64,000 bases of DNA from Achromobacter pestifer (GCF_013267355.1 NZ_CP053985.1:620001-684000); one strand, 5' to 3'; numbered from the stretch's first letter, positions 36,383-47,516 are shown. Translations and numbers: made by a program. The notes: a model not told the origin generated them from the sequence alone.

Positions 36383-36404
36383 TCGCGCAAATGCAGTAAT
36401 AAAA

Positions 36405-36424
36405 ACATCAAATTATTTTGGTGT
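36405..36424. promoter_or_regulatory. Candidate LysR operator in the phn divergent region, site 2
   Basis: ACATCAAA and TTTGGTGT, 7 of 8 bases paired around TTAT; ends 45 bp before the lysR start. Confidence 0.4.
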
Positions 36425-36468
36425 ACTGGCGGTCTTGCGCATTGCGCCCCTATTCCGCCTCCTGCACC

Positions 36469-37332
36469 GTGCTTGTCGCCGAACTCAAATCCTTCTATGC
36501 CGTCGCCCGCTGCGGCACCGTCACCAAGGCCGCCGCCCAACTGGGCGTCAGCCAGCCCACGGTGACGGGGCAACTGCGCCAGCTGGAGTCGCGTTACGGC
36601 GTCGAGCTGTTCCACCGCCAGGGGCGCGGCATGCGCCTGTCGGACGCCGGCCACAGCCTGATGCCCATGGTGGAGAAGCTGGTGCAGCAGGAAACCGAGA
36701 TCGACTTCCGGCTGCGCGACGCCAGCGACCTGCGCGAAGGCAATCTGCGCATCGGCGCCACTGGCCCCTACTACATCATGGACACGGTGCGCGCCTACAA
36801 CCAGCGCTACCCCGGCATAGACCTGACGCTGACCATCGGCAATTCGCAGACCATGCTGCACGCGCTGCATGACTATCGCATCGAGATTGCCACCTCATCC
36901 TTTCTGATGGATGACAAGCATCTGTACCGGCGCATGATCGCCGCCGACCCCATCCGGGTGGTGGCGCATCGCGATCACCCGCTGGCACGCCAGCGCCAGG
37001 TCCGCCTGGCCGACCTGGCCGAACACGCGCTGCTGTTGCGCGAACCCGGCTCCATGACGCGGCAGCTGACGGAGGACGCCTTGCAGGCGGCCGGCGTCAC
37101 GGTGCGCCGCACGCTGGAGATCGGCAGCCGCGAATCGATCCGCCAGGCCATCCTGTGCGGCCTGGGGATCAGCCTGATCCCCTCGCGCGAAATTCCTTCC
37201 CACCCCGAACTGGCGGCCCTGGACATCGAGGGCGCCGGCATCGTGATGCACGAATACCTGTACTGCCTGCGCGAGCGCCAACCGGTGCAGCTTATCGCGC
37301 GCTTTCTGGAGATGGCGCCAGCCGCCGGCTGA
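36469..37332 (+). CDS. LysR-family regulator of the phosphonate locus
   Basis: 287 residues from the GTG at 36469. Its HTH begins LKSFYAVARCGTVTKAAAQLGVSQPTVTGQLRQLE, as in the LysR proteins linked to aminoethylphosphonate degradation. An in-frame TTG at 36418 is the alternative start. The effector domain follows (about 90-285). It is divergent from phnT and followed at 38 bp by the PhnZ-like gene, so it likely controls both directions. Confidence 0.85.
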   Translation: MLVAELKSFYAVARCGTVTKAAAQLGVSQPTVTGQLRQLESRYGVELFHRQGRGMRLSDAGHSLMPMVEKLVQQETEIDFRLRDASDLREGNLRIGATGPYYIMDTVRAYNQRYPGIDLTLTIGNSQTMLHALHDYRIEIATSSFLMDDKHLYRRMIAADPIRVVAHRDHPLARQRQVRLADLAEHALLLREPGSMTRQLTEDALQAAGVTVRRTLEIGSRESIRQAILCGLGISLIPSREIPSHPELAALDIEGAGIVMHEYLYCLRERQPVQLIARFLEMAPAAG

Positions 37333-37370
37333 GCGCCGCCCTCCCCTATGCGGCCACTCAGGAGACAACC

Positions 37371-37940
37371 ATGGCCTTGACCTTGCAAGATATCGAACAG
37401 ATTTTCCTGGAGCGCGGGCACCGCGCCTATGACGGCGAATCCGTCAGCCACCTGCGGCATGCGCTGCAGACCGCGGCGCTGGCCGAACGCAACGGCGCCG
37501 GCGCCCACCTGATCACTGCCTGCCTGCTGCACGACCTGGGCCATCTCATCGCCGACCGGCCGGGCACGCCCACGCTGCGCGGCCTCGACGACAAGCACCA
37601 GTATTTCGTCCTGCCCTTCCTGCGCGGCCTGTTCAGCCCGGCGGTGCTGGACCCTATCCGCCTGCACGTGGAGGCCAAGCGCTACCTCTGCTATGTGGAA
37701 CCGCAATATGAAGCGTCGCTCTCAGAAGATTCGAAACGCAGCCTGGCGCTGCAGGGGGGCAGTTTCGATGCGGGCCAGGCGGTGGATTTCGCGAGCATGC
37801 CGGGCGCGCCGGACGCGATCCGCCTGAGGCGTTGGGACGACATGGCCAAGGTTCCCGGCCTGGCCACGCCGCCCCTGGACCACTTCCTGGAGATCGCCGA
37901 GAGCATCTCCGGGCGGGTCAAGCTGGCTGCCATCTGGTAG
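37371..37940 (+). CDS. phnZ: PhnZ-like HD-domain mixed-valent diiron oxygenase
   Basis: 189 residues, ATG at 37371 with AGGAG 7 bp upstream. All known PhnZ metal-site residues have counterparts at a nearly constant offset: H30, H54, D55, H58, H76, H99; Y20 and E23 match the PhnZ substrate-gating Tyr-Glu pair, and K103 its lysine. PhnZ cleaves (R)-2-amino-1-hydroxyethylphosphonate to glycine and phosphate with O2. No PhnY hydroxylase is nearby. The residue match is from memory of the published PhnZ structure. Confidence 0.78.
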   Translation: MALTLQDIEQIFLERGHRAYDGESVSHLRHALQTAALAERNGAGAHLITACLLHDLGHLIADRPGTPTLRGLDDKHQYFVLPFLRGLFSPAVLDPIRLHVEAKRYLCYVEPQYEASLSEDSKRSLALQGGSFDAGQAVDFASMPGAPDAIRLRRWDDMAKVPGLATPPLDHFLEIAESISGRVKLAAIW

Positions 37941-39105
37941 GGCTGGCCGGAAAGCCGTGCGTCCTGGCGGCCCAGGCGACCACCAGGGTCGCCGCCAGCA
38001 ACACCAGTAGCGCCGGCACGAACGCCGCCACGCCCAAGCGTTCGAGCAGCACGCCGCCGACCACGCCGCCCGCGGCAATCGCCGTATTCCAGGCGGTGAC
38101 CAGCATGGACTGCGCAACGTCGGCGGCATCGCCCGCCGTCTTGGCCAACGCCGTCTGGAACAGCGTCGGCGAGCCGCCGAACGCCACGCCCCAGGCGCCC
38201 ACCGCCAGATAGACCATGACCGGCATGGCGCCCGCGATGCCCAGCGCCAGCGCAGCCAGGCCGAACAGGCTGATGCAGGCCAGGGTCAGCACACGCAAAT
38301 GGCGGTCGATCAGCGTCCCGACCACCCAGATGCCGACGAGGGAGCTCAGTCCGAACACCAGCAGCACCAGCTCGGTGCTTGCGGCCATCCCCAGCGATGC
38401 CAGGAACGGCGCAATGTAGATGTAGAGAATGTTGTGCGCCAACACGAAAGCCAGCACCGCGAACAGCACCGCACGCACGCCGGGCAGCAGGAACACGCGT
38501 CGCAGCGGCAGTTGCCGGCCCCGGGCTTGTCCCGCAAAGTCCGGCACCCGCAAGCGCACCCAGACCATCAGCAGCACCGCCAGCAGGCTCATGATGCCGA
38601 AGCCGATGCGCCAGCCCCACAGCGCCCCCAGGAAGGTTCCGGCCGGAACGCCCAGCGACAGCGCCAGCGGCGCGCCCAGCATCGCCACCGCGATCGCGCG
38701 GCCCTGCTGATGCGCGGGCACCATGCGCGCGGCGTAGCCCGCCAGCAGCGCCCACAACAGCCCCGCCGACACGCCGGCCAGGAAGCGCGCGGCCAGGGTC
38801 AGCACATAGCTGGACGACAGCGCGGTCACCGTATTGGCCAGCACGAACCCGGCGATCGCCGCCAACAGCAGCGGACGCCGCCGCACGCCCCGGGTGGCGG
38901 CGACCAACGGGATCGCCGCCACCAGCGAACCGATTGCATAAATCGTGACGGTCTGGCCGATGCGGGCCTGCGACACGGCCAGGCCCTGCGCCATCTGCGG
39001 CAGCAGCCCGGCCGGCAGCGCCTCGGTCAGGATCGTGATGAAGCCCGCCATGGCCAGCGCCAGCAAGGCGCCCAGCGGCAGGCGGTCATGATGGGCGGCG
39101 CTCAT
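37918..39105 (-). CDS. MFS transporter, sugar-efflux/arabinose-efflux-like (AraJ/YdhP class)
   Basis: 395 residues, twelve hydrophobic segments. MFS motif A-type GVRRRPLLLAA follows segment 2 (about 72-82), and segment 5 motif C region reads AVAMLGAPLALSLGVPAGTFLG. The substrate is unknown. Its 3' end overlaps the convergent PhnZ-like gene by 23 bp. Its ATG overlaps the stop of the serine hydrolase gene upstream (ATGA), so those two form an operon. Confidence 0.85.
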   Translation of the reverse strand: MSAAHHDRLPLGALLALAMAGFITILTEALPAGLLPQMAQGLAVSQARIGQTVTIYAIGSLVAAIPLVAATRGVRRRPLLLAAIAGFVLANTVTALSSSYVLTLAARFLAGVSAGLLWALLAGYAARMVPAHQQGRAIAVAMLGAPLALSLGVPAGTFLGALWGWRIGFGIMSLLAVLLMVWVRLRVPDFAGQARGRQLPLRRVFLLPGVRAVLFAVLAFVLAHNILYIYIAPFLASLGMAASTELVLLVFGLSSLVGIWVVGTLIDRHLRVLTLACISLFGLAALALGIAGAMPVMVYLAVGAWGVAFGGSPTLFQTALAKTAGDAADVAQSMLVTAWNTAIAAGGVVGGVLLERLGVAAFVPALLVLLAATLVVAWAARTHGFPASPTRWQPA

Positions 39106-40304
39106 CGACCGGACTCCAGCGCGCCATAGGCCGCATCGCGCAGATCGGCGACGTAGCGGCCGGACATGCCTTCATACAGCGTGTTGGTGAAGGCGACCAC
39201 GCTCAGGCCCTGCGCCTGATCCACGAACCATGAATGGCCGTAGGCGCCGCCCCAGCGCCAGGTGCCAGGCGATTCCGGCGAGGCAGCGGCGACGGGGTCG
39301 CGCAGCACTGAAAAGCCCAGGCCAAAACCGAAGCCCGGCGCATTGGGCAGTTCCCGGCCGCCTGTCTGGTCACGCCCCATCTCCGCGACCAGCTCGCCGG
39401 GCAGGAGCGCGCCGCCTCCCTGGCGCAAGGTTTCCAGCAGCCGCAGGAAATCTCCGGCGGTGCCCGCCATGCCCGCGCCGCCCGAAGGGTAGGCCCCCGC
39501 ATCGAAGATGCGGGCCGGACTGTATGCGATGCCGACCGTGCCATCGAAAACCGCGACCGTCTCGCCCTCGGCCAGGCGCTGCGGTTGCGGCGAGCCGTTC
39601 ACATAGGCGGTGGCCACGCGCTGCGGATCGCGCGCGACGAAACCCGTATCGGTCATGCCCAACGGACCGGTTACCCTGCGCCGCACCGCGTCGTCCAGCG
39701 TCGTGTCCTCGATGCGTTCGATCAGCGCGCCCAACACGTCGGTCGCCAGCGAGTACCCCCAGGCCGTGCCCGGCTCATACAGCAGCGGCACGCCGGCGAG
39801 GCGGCGCAGGTTTTCCTGCAGGCTGCGGTCGGACGCGTCCATGCCGTCCGACACGCCGGCCTGCGCATAGGGTCCATGCGCATCGGTTTCGAAGAAGCGG
39901 TAGCCCAGGCCTGCCGTGTGGCTCAGCAATTGCCGCGCCGTGATGCGAGCCGGGCGGCCATCGGCCAGCCTGGGCTGGAACTCGGGCAGCCAGCGGCCGA
40001 TGCTGGCGTCCAGCTCAAGCCGGCCTTGCGCCACCAGCGCCAGCGCAGCGCTGGAGACGATCGGCTTGCTCACGGAGGCCAGCCGGAAGACCGTATCCAG
40101 CGCCATGGGACGCGCGCTTTCGCGGTCGGCATGGCCCGCGGCCAACTGGTGGATCAGCTCGCCGTCGCGAGCTACCAGCACGACGGCGCCGACCAATCGC
40201 CTGTCGTCCAACGCCTGCTGGACGACCGCCTGGATCCGGGCGGGAAGATGCGCGGGCGGCGTGCGCTGGCGCAAGGAAAATGTGGAGTGTTTCATGGTTG
40301 GCAC
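39102..40304 (-). CDS. Serine hydrolase, class C beta-lactamase/EstB-like
   Basis: 400 residues. SxxK motif S77-V-S-K80, Tyr motif Y184-S185 in WGYSLATDVLG, and a C-terminal WGGAYGHSWFVD in place of KTG, as in EstB-type esterases. No signal peptide is evident, so a cytoplasmic esterase is more likely than a secreted beta-lactamase. A start 9 bp later (MKHSTFS) is possible. It is divergent from the LysR gene at 40412. Confidence 0.84.
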   Translation of the reverse strand: MPTMKHSTFSLRQRTPPAHLPARIQAVVQQALDDRRLVGAVVLVARDGELIHQLAAGHADRESARPMALDTVFRLASVSKPIVSSAALALVAQGRLELDASIGRWLPEFQPRLADGRPARITARQLLSHTAGLGYRFFETDAHGPYAQAGVSDGMDASDRSLQENLRRLAGVPLLYEPGTAWGYSLATDVLGALIERIEDTTLDDAVRRRVTGPLGMTDTGFVARDPQRVATAYVNGSPQPQRLAEGETVAVFDGTVGIAYSPARIFDAGAYPSGGAGMAGTAGDFLRLLETLRQGGGALLPGELVAEMGRDQTGGRELPNAPGFGFGLGFSVLRDPVAAASPESPGTWRWGGAYGHSWFVDQAQGLSVVAFTNTLYEGMSGRYVADLRDAAYGALESGR

Positions 40305-40411
40305 CTCGGCTCAATCTGCGGTGCCCAGACGATAGAAGCCCCATGATTAAAGAAAAAGTAGGCTACATTTCCTTCTTATGCGGAACAAACCGTCCGCAAT
40401 CGAGGTAAGCA

Positions 40412-41335
40412 ATGGACAGCCTGAATGGCTTCGTCGTGTTTGTGCAGGTTGCCGAAACGCGCAGCTTCGTCGCCGCCGGCCGGCTGCTGGGCGTGTCGGC
40501 ATCCGCCATCGGCAAGAGCGTCGCGCGGCTGGAGGAAAAGCTCGGCGTGCGCCTGTTCCACCGCAGCACGCGCAGCGTCACCCTGACGGCCGAAGGCGCG
40601 CTGTTCCTGGAGCGCAGCCGCCGCATCCTGGCCGAGATCGAGGCGGCCGAACTGGAGCTATCGCAAGCCGCCGGCGCGCCGCGCGGACGCTTGCGCGTCA
40701 GCCTGCCGCTGGTCAGCGGGCTGGTGCTGCCGGTGCTGGGCGAATTCATGCGCGAGTATCCCGACATCGAACTCGACCTGGACTTCACCGACCGCATGGT
40801 CGACGTCATCGAGGAAGGCTTCGACGCCGTGGTGCGCACGGGCGAACCGGCCGACTCCCGGCTGTCGGCCCGCCGCCTGGGCGCCTTCCAGATCCTGCTG
40901 GTCGCCTCGCCCGGCTACCTGGCAAACCGGGGCACACCCAAGGTGCCGGCCGATCTGTTGCGGCACAGCTGCCTGCATTACCGCTTTCCCAGCAGCGGCA
41001 AGCTGGAGACCTGGGCGCTGCGACAAGCGGCCGGCGAGCCCGAACTGCAACTGCCCGTCTCGATGATCTGCAACAACATCGAAACGCGCGCCTGCTTCGC
41101 GCTGCAAGGGCTGGGCATCGCCTACCTGCCGGATTTCTCCATCCGCGAACCCCTGGCGGACGGCAGCCTGGTACCGGTGCTGGCGGGGCATGTGGAGCGC
41201 ACCAACGTCTTCCACGTGCTCTGGCCCGCCAGCAAGCACCCGTCGCCGAAAGTGCGGGCGCTGGTGGACTTTCTTTGCTCAAGAGTGTTCGCGGACGCCA
41301 AGGCGGCCAAGCCCGACGGCCGCTCCAGGCGCTAG
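40412..41335 (+). CDS. LysR-family regulator
   Basis: 307 residues. HTH: MDSLNGFVVFVQVAETRSFVAAGRLLGVSASAIGKSVARLEEKLGVRLFHR (1-51). Effector domain to about 295. It is divergent from the serine hydrolase-MFS pair, with 107 bp between starts, so it probably regulates them. The HTH and effector layout fit the CrgA-like branch. Confidence 0.9.
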   Translation: MDSLNGFVVFVQVAETRSFVAAGRLLGVSASAIGKSVARLEEKLGVRLFHRSTRSVTLTAEGALFLERSRRILAEIEAAELELSQAAGAPRGRLRVSLPLVSGLVLPVLGEFMREYPDIELDLDFTDRMVDVIEEGFDAVVRTGEPADSRLSARRLGAFQILLVASPGYLANRGTPKVPADLLRHSCLHYRFPSSGKLETWALRQAAGEPELQLPVSMICNNIETRACFALQGLGIAYLPDFSIREPLADGSLVPVLAGHVERTNVFHVLWPASKHPSPKVRALVDFLCSRVFADAKAAKPDGRSRR

Positions 41336-41398
41336 GAAGCAACGCCCTTCGCGACGGCGTCCGGCGCACTGCCCCGCCATGTCCCCGCGGATTCCCGC

Positions 41399-41425
41399 AA
41401 AAAAAACCAGGGCGTTGCGCCCCGG
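41399..41425 (-). terminator. Terminator of the sulfurtransferase operon
   Basis: CCAGGGCG (41407-41414) pairs with CGCCCCGG (41418-41425), one mismatch, followed on the minus strand by eight T. Confidence 0.75.
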
Positions 41426-41435
41426 CTTTCGGAAC

Positions 41436-42287
41436 CTACGCGCCCTTGGCCACCGGGCGGGAGGGGTCGCTGCACCACTCGCTCCAGGACCCGGGATACA
41501 GCCGCGAACCCGACAGGCCCGCGATCTCCATGGACAACAGATTGTGGCAGGCCGTGATGCCCGAGCCGCACTGGTGCACGATGGCCGCGGGATCACGGCC
41601 ATCCAGCAGGCTGGCGAATTCCTCGCGCAACTGCGCGGCCGGCTTGAAGCGGCCGTCGGCCTGGAGGTTCTCGCCGTTGGGACGGTTCAGGGCGCCCGGG
41701 ATATGGCCGGCCACCGGGTCCATGGGCTCGACCTCGCCGCGATAGCGGTTGGCCGCGCGAGCATCGATCACGGTGAAAGCCGGACGGGAAATATTGTCCA
41801 GCACCGCCTGGGCGTCCACCGAGCCGGCCAGCGAGGGGCCCGGCTCGACCGGCTCGCCCGCGCGCACGGCTGCAACGGCTTCGGTCGCGGTCGGCAGCCC
41901 GGCGGCGGTCCAACCCTGCCAGCCGCCGTCCAGCACGGCCACCTGGTCGTGTCCGAGCCAGCGCAGCATCCACCACAGGTGCGCGGCGTACATGCCGCCG
42001 CTGGCGTCATACGCCACCACCAGGGTCCGGGGCGTCACGCCATGGGCGGCCATGAGCGCGCCAAACGCGGCGCGCGAGGGCAGCGGATGGCGGCCGTTCT
42101 TGCCGCTGCGGGCCGCGGCCAGCTCGGTTTCGTGGTTCAGGTAGCGGGCGCCGGGAATATGGCCGGCATCATAGGCCTGACGGCCCGCCGCGTGATTGCT
42201 CAGGTCGTGGCGCACATCGAACACGCGCACGTCGGGCGCCTCCAGGCGCGCGGCCAGGTCGGCGGCGGAAATCAGGGTCATCGTCAT
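41436..42287 (-). CDS. sseA: 3-mercaptopyruvate/thiosulfate sulfurtransferase (tandem rhodanese)
   Basis: 283 residues with two rhodanese domains: an inactive N-terminal half (about 5-130) and a catalytic half with C240 in CGSGITA, the mercaptopyruvate-type loop rather than the CRKGV-type loop of thiosulfate enzymes. HIPGALNRP (195-203) and YPGSWSEW near the C-terminus are conserved. Transfers sulfur to cyanide or thiols. It follows the EamA transporter by 37 bp on the same strand. Confidence 0.88.
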   Translation of the reverse strand: MTMTLISAADLAARLEAPDVRVFDVRHDLSNHAAGRQAYDAGHIPGARYLNHETELAAARSGKNGRHPLPSRAAFGALMAAHGVTPRTLVVAYDASGGMYAAHLWWMLRWLGHDQVAVLDGGWQGWTAAGLPTATEAVAAVRAGEPVEPGPSLAGSVDAQAVLDNISRPAFTVIDARAANRYRGEVEPMDPVAGHIPGALNRPNGENLQADGRFKPAAQLREEFASLLDGRDPAAIVHQCGSGITACHNLLSMEIAGLSGSRLYPGSWSEWCSDPSRPVAKGA

Positions 42288-42324
42288 TCGGTGTGCTCCT
42301 GCAAGGGGGTGTGGAGACCGCTGG

Positions 42325-43179
42325 TCAGGCTGGCTTGGGATCGCGCATGGTGCGCCATATCGACAGCAGGCCCGCGAAAATGATCAGGCCCATGCCGGCC
42401 CAGGCCAGGGCGTCCAGCTGCTCGCCCCAAATGCCCATGCCCAGCAAGGCCGCGAAGATGATGGTGCTGTACTGCAACGCCGCGGTCAGCAGCGCCGACC
42501 CCAGGCCGAAGGCGCGGGTCATGGCCAACTGGCCGAACAGGCCCGTCACGCCCACGCCCAGTAACGACAGATAGCCGGTCCAGTCGGCGTGGCCCCAGCC
42601 CTCGAACAACAGGCCGGCCAGGCTGGACACGCAAACGGCCACGGAGAAGAACAGCACGGTGCGCCATTCGGGTTCGCCGACCCGGCCCAACTGGCGGATC
42701 TGCATCATGGCGATGGCCGACATGGCGCCGGCGGTCATCGCCAGCAAGGCGGCCAGCCACTGGTCCTCGTTGATGCTGGGCCGCAGCACCGCGATCACGC
42801 CCAGGAACCCCAGCGCCACCGCCACGATGCGCACGGAATCCCGCTGCGCGCCGCCCCAGCCCAGCATCCAACAGGCGATGAACAGCGGCGCCGTGTAGTT
42901 CAGGCTGGTGGCCGTGGCCAGGGGCAGATGGGCGATGGCGAAGAAACCCAGCCACATCGAGGTGACGCCGGACAGGTTGCGCCACAGGTGGAGTTTCCAG
43001 CTGACGGGGATGATGGACTGGCGGCCGGCGCGGGCCCAGATCAGCAGCAGGATGACCGAGGGCAGCCCGCGAAAGAGCACGACTTGCGGCAGCGAGGCGC
43101 CGTGTTCGGTGCCGAGCTTCACGAACGAACCCATGATGGCGAACATGGCGGACGCCAGCAACATCCAGAGTGCCTGCAT
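42325..43179 (-). CDS. EamA/DMT-family transporter
   Basis: 284 residues, ten hydrophobic segments in two EamA repeats (about 5-135 and 150-275). The first carries ATSLNYTAPLFIACW (about 90-104), the second GSALLTAALQYSTIIFAALLGMGIWGE. Likely exports a small metabolite; substrate unknown. Reads into sseA. Confidence 0.86.
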   Translation of the reverse strand: MQALWMLLASAMFAIMGSFVKLGTEHGASLPQVVLFRGLPSVILLLIWARAGRQSIIPVSWKLHLWRNLSGVTSMWLGFFAIAHLPLATATSLNYTAPLFIACWMLGWGGAQRDSVRIVAVALGFLGVIAVLRPSINEDQWLAALLAMTAGAMSAIAMMQIRQLGRVGEPEWRTVLFFSVAVCVSSLAGLLFEGWGHADWTGYLSLLGVGVTGLFGQLAMTRAFGLGSALLTAALQYSTIIFAALLGMGIWGEQLDALAWAGMGLIIFAGLLSIWRTMRDPKPA

Positions 43180-43331
43180 GGGGGTCTACGCTAAGGGAAA
43201 AGTGAAGAGAAATAAGGGAAAGCGATACTATACTCTCCGTCACCGGAAGCGGCGCCGGCGAGTCGGGGAACTGGCGGGCCGCCGCAGTGTCGAATCCCGG
43301 CATATCCTGCTCGCAGAGGAACACAAAAAAC

Positions 43332-44213
43332 ATGAAACGCATCGTCCTTTTCGTCATCACCAACCTGGCTGTCATGCTGGTGCTGTCGGCCACGCTACGC
43401 ATCCTGGGCGTGGACCGGTACATCACCGCCAACGGCCTGAACCTCAACGCCCTGCTGATCTTCTCGGTGGTGGTGGGCTTCACCGGCGCGATCATCTCGC
43501 TCTTGATCAGCAAGCCCATGGCCAAGTGGAGCACCGGCGCGCAAGTGCTGGACCCGAACTCGCCCCGCAACCAGCGCGAAGCCTGGCTGGTCGACACCGT
43601 GCACCAGCTGGCCGACCGCGCCGGCATCGGCCGCCCGGAAGTCGCCATCTATGAAGGCGCGCCCAACGCGTTCGCCACCGGCGCGTTCAAGAACGACTCG
43701 CTGGTCGCCGTGTCGACGGGCCTGCTGGAAAGCATGAGCGAAGAAGAAGTCGCCGCCGTGCTGGCGCACGAGGTCGCCCACATCGCCAACGGCGACATGG
43801 TCACGCTGACCCTGATCCAGGGCGTGGTGAACACCTTCGTCGTGTTCCTGGCCCGCGTGGTCGGCTACTTCATCGACCGCGTGGTGTTCAAGAACGAACG
43901 CGGCATCGGCCCGGGCTACTACATCACCGTGCTGGTCTGTGAAATCATTTTCGGCGTCCTGGCCTCGATCATCGTGGCCTGGTTCTCGCGCCAGCGCGAG
44001 TACCGTGCCGACGCCGGCTCGGCCCACCTGATGGGCGCCCGCGAACCCATGATCCGCGCCCTGGCCCGCCTGGGCGGCCTGGAGCCGGGCGAGCTGCCCA
44101 AGTCCTTCGAGGCCTCGGGCATCACCGGCAAGGGCGGCCTGGCCGCGATGTTCGCCTCGCACCCGCCGATCCCGGCCCGCATCGCCGCGCTGCAAAACGC
44201 CCGCGTGGCCTAA
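43332..44213 (+). CDS. htpX: Membrane zinc metalloprotease HtpX
   Basis: 293 residues, the same length as the E. coli protein. Two N-terminal transmembrane segments, zinc motif HEVAH (146-150), two further segments and the third ligand region [14 protein letters not shown] (about 222-235). It degrades misfolded membrane proteins at the inner membrane. Start ATG at 43332, preceded by AGAGGAACAC. Confidence 0.94.
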   Translation: MKRIVLFVITNLAVMLVLSATLRILGVDRYITANGLNLNALLIFSVVVGFTGAIISLLISKPMAKWSTGAQVLDPNSPRNQREAWLVDTVHQLADRAGIGRPEVAIYEGAPNAFATGAFKNDSLVAVSTGLLESMSEEEVAAVLAHEVAHIANGDMVTLTLIQGVVNTFVVFLARVVGYFIDRVVFKNERGIGPGYYITVLVCEIIFGVLASIIVAWFSRQREYRADAGSAHLMGAREPMIRALARLGGLEPGELPKSFEASGITGKGGLAAMFASHPPIPARIAALQNARVA

Positions 44214-44227
44214 ACCTCGCGGTCAGT

Positions 44228-44255
44228 AAAAAGCCCCTCCGCGGAGGGGCTTTTT
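44228..44255. terminator. Bidirectional terminator between htpX and sdaA
   Basis: A perfect palindrome: AAAAAGCCCCTCC and its complement around GC, with A and T runs for both convergent genes. Confidence 0.9.
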
Positions 44256-44280
44256 CTTGGGCGCTCGCCCCGCGGACCGC

Positions 44281-45672
<1,392 letters not shown>

Positions 45673-45847
45673 GCAAAACTCCAGTGCATCTGCAAATGAT
45701 CAGTCAATGATACGCGCTGGCAAAGCCGCACGCAGCAAAGCCCCGGCAGGCGTATGCTGTATTGCGGGGACAGGTTCCCCCGGCAGCACCGCGCATGCGA
45801 TCATTACAGAATTATTACTTGTCATAAAAGAATGGAAACACGCCAGG

Positions 45848-47509
45848 ATGTCCGGACTCATTACCCTGCTTGACTTCGCCGGCTACGTCGCCCTCCTCCT
45901 GTGGGGCGTGCACATGGTCCAAACAGGCGTGCAGCGCGCCTTCGGGGCCGCGCTGGGCGCGGCATTGGGCAAGGCGCTCGGCACCCGGCTGCGGGCCTTC
46001 GCCGCCGGGCTCGGCATCACCGCCGCATTGCAGAGCAGCACGGCTACCGGCCTGATGATCACCGGCTTCGCGGCCGGCGGGGTCGTCGGCCTGGCGCCGG
46101 CCCTGGCCGCCATGCTGGGCGCCAACGTCGGCACCACCCTGATCGTCCAACTGCTGTCCTTCGACCTGACCTCCCTCGCCCCCATCCTGATCCTGGTGGG
46201 CGTGTGGATGTTCCGCCGCTATCCGCCGGGGCGCACCCGCGATCTGGGCCGGGTCTTCATCGGCCTGGGCCTCTTGCTGCTGTCGCTGCACCAACTGGTC
46301 GAACTGTTCCAGCCGTTCCAGACCGCGCCCATGCTGGGCATGATCCTGGACGCGCTGTCGACCCAACCCGTGGCTACCGTGCTGTTGGCGGCCGCCTTCA
46401 CCTGGGCGGCACATTCCAGCGTGGCCGTGGTGGTGCTGGTCATGTCCCTGGCCAGCCATCACATGGTGGCGCCTCACGTCGCGTTTGCGCTGGTGCTGGG
46501 GGCCAACCTGGGCACCGCCATCAACCCCATGATCGAAGGCGTGACCGGCGACGACCCCGCCGCCCGCCGCCTGCCGCTGGGCAACCTGCTGACGCGGGTG
46601 CTGGGCGTGCTGGCCGGCCTGATGCTGCTGCCCTACCTGCAGCCGATGATGAGCGAACTGGCATCCGACCCGGCCCGCGCCGTGGCCAACTTCCACACGC
46701 TGTTCAACGCCGTCATCGCGCTGGTGTTCCTGCCGCTGCTGACGCCCTACGCCGCCCTGCTGACCCGCTGGCTGCCCAAGCGCGCGGATCCGAACGATCC
46801 GTCGCGCCCCCAGTACCTGGACGAATGGGCCCACGACGTGCCGGCCGTGGCCCTGGGCAACGCGGCGCGCGAAGCCCTGCGCATGGCCGACATGCTGCAG
46901 ACCCTGCTGCTCTACGCCCGCGCCGGCTTCAAGCGTGACAACCGCCACCGCATGGTGCAGGCGCGCCAGTTGGACGCCGCGCTGGACAAGCTGGAGAACG
47001 CCATCACGACCTACCTGGCCACCCTGGACCAGGAGAACATGACGCGCGAGGACATCCAGCGCCTGGACGACATCCTGGCCTTCACCAGCAATATCGGCCA
47101 TGCCGGCGACATCGCCAACCACGGCCTGCTCAGCCACATCGGCAAACTGCGCAAGCAGGGCTGGGTCTTTTCGCCCGAGCAGCGCGCCAGCCTGGACGAC
47201 ACGCTGGGCCAGCTTATCTCCAACCAGCGCACCGCCGCCGCCCTGTTCGTCAACGACGACCTGCGCCAGGCCCGTGCGCTGGCAGGCGAAAAAGCGCGCT
47301 TCCGCTCGATCGAGACCAACGCGGCGGACACGCACCTGCAGAAAATCAAAGGGGGCGAGGTCGATGCCGCCGAGGTGGGCGCGCTGTACCTGGATATCCT
47401 GCGCGACATGAAGGGCATCAATTCCCATCTGGTGGGGGCGGCCGCCTACCCTCTGCTGGCTCGCCACGGCGAGCTGCTGCCCAGCCGCCTGCGCGAAGCC
47501 GGCAACTGA
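45848..47509 (+). CDS. Na/Pi-cotransporter (NptA/YjbB-like) family protein
   Basis: 553 residues. Two PNaS repeats: GITAALQSSTATGLMITGFAAGG (QSSTAT, about 56-78) and TWAAHSSVAVVVLVMSLASHH (about 188-208). After about residue 330 there is a PhoU-like helical cytoplasmic domain (NAAREALRMADMLQ). Likely a sodium-coupled phosphate exporter or importer. The ATG at 45848 directly follows an AGG, so initiation is weakly supported. Confidence 0.86.
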   Translation: MSGLITLLDFAGYVALLLWGVHMVQTGVQRAFGAALGAALGKALGTRLRAFAAGLGITAALQSSTATGLMITGFAAGGVVGLAPALAAMLGANVGTTLIVQLLSFDLTSLAPILILVGVWMFRRYPPGRTRDLGRVFIGLGLLLLSLHQLVELFQPFQTAPMLGMILDALSTQPVATVLLAAAFTWAAHSSVAVVVLVMSLASHHMVAPHVAFALVLGANLGTAINPMIEGVTGDDPAARRLPLGNLLTRVLGVLAGLMLLPYLQPMMSELASDPARAVANFHTLFNAVIALVFLPLLTPYAALLTRWLPKRADPNDPSRPQYLDEWAHDVPAVALGNAAREALRMADMLQTLLLYARAGFKRDNRHRMVQARQLDAALDKLENAITTYLATLDQENMTREDIQRLDDILAFTSNIGHAGDIANHGLLSHIGKLRKQGWVFSPEQRASLDDTLGQLISNQRTAAALFVNDDLRQARALAGEKARFRSIETNAADTHLQKIKGGEVDAAEVGALYLDILRDMKGINSHLVGAAAYPLLARHGELLPSRLREAGN

Positions 47510-47516
47510 GCAGCAT

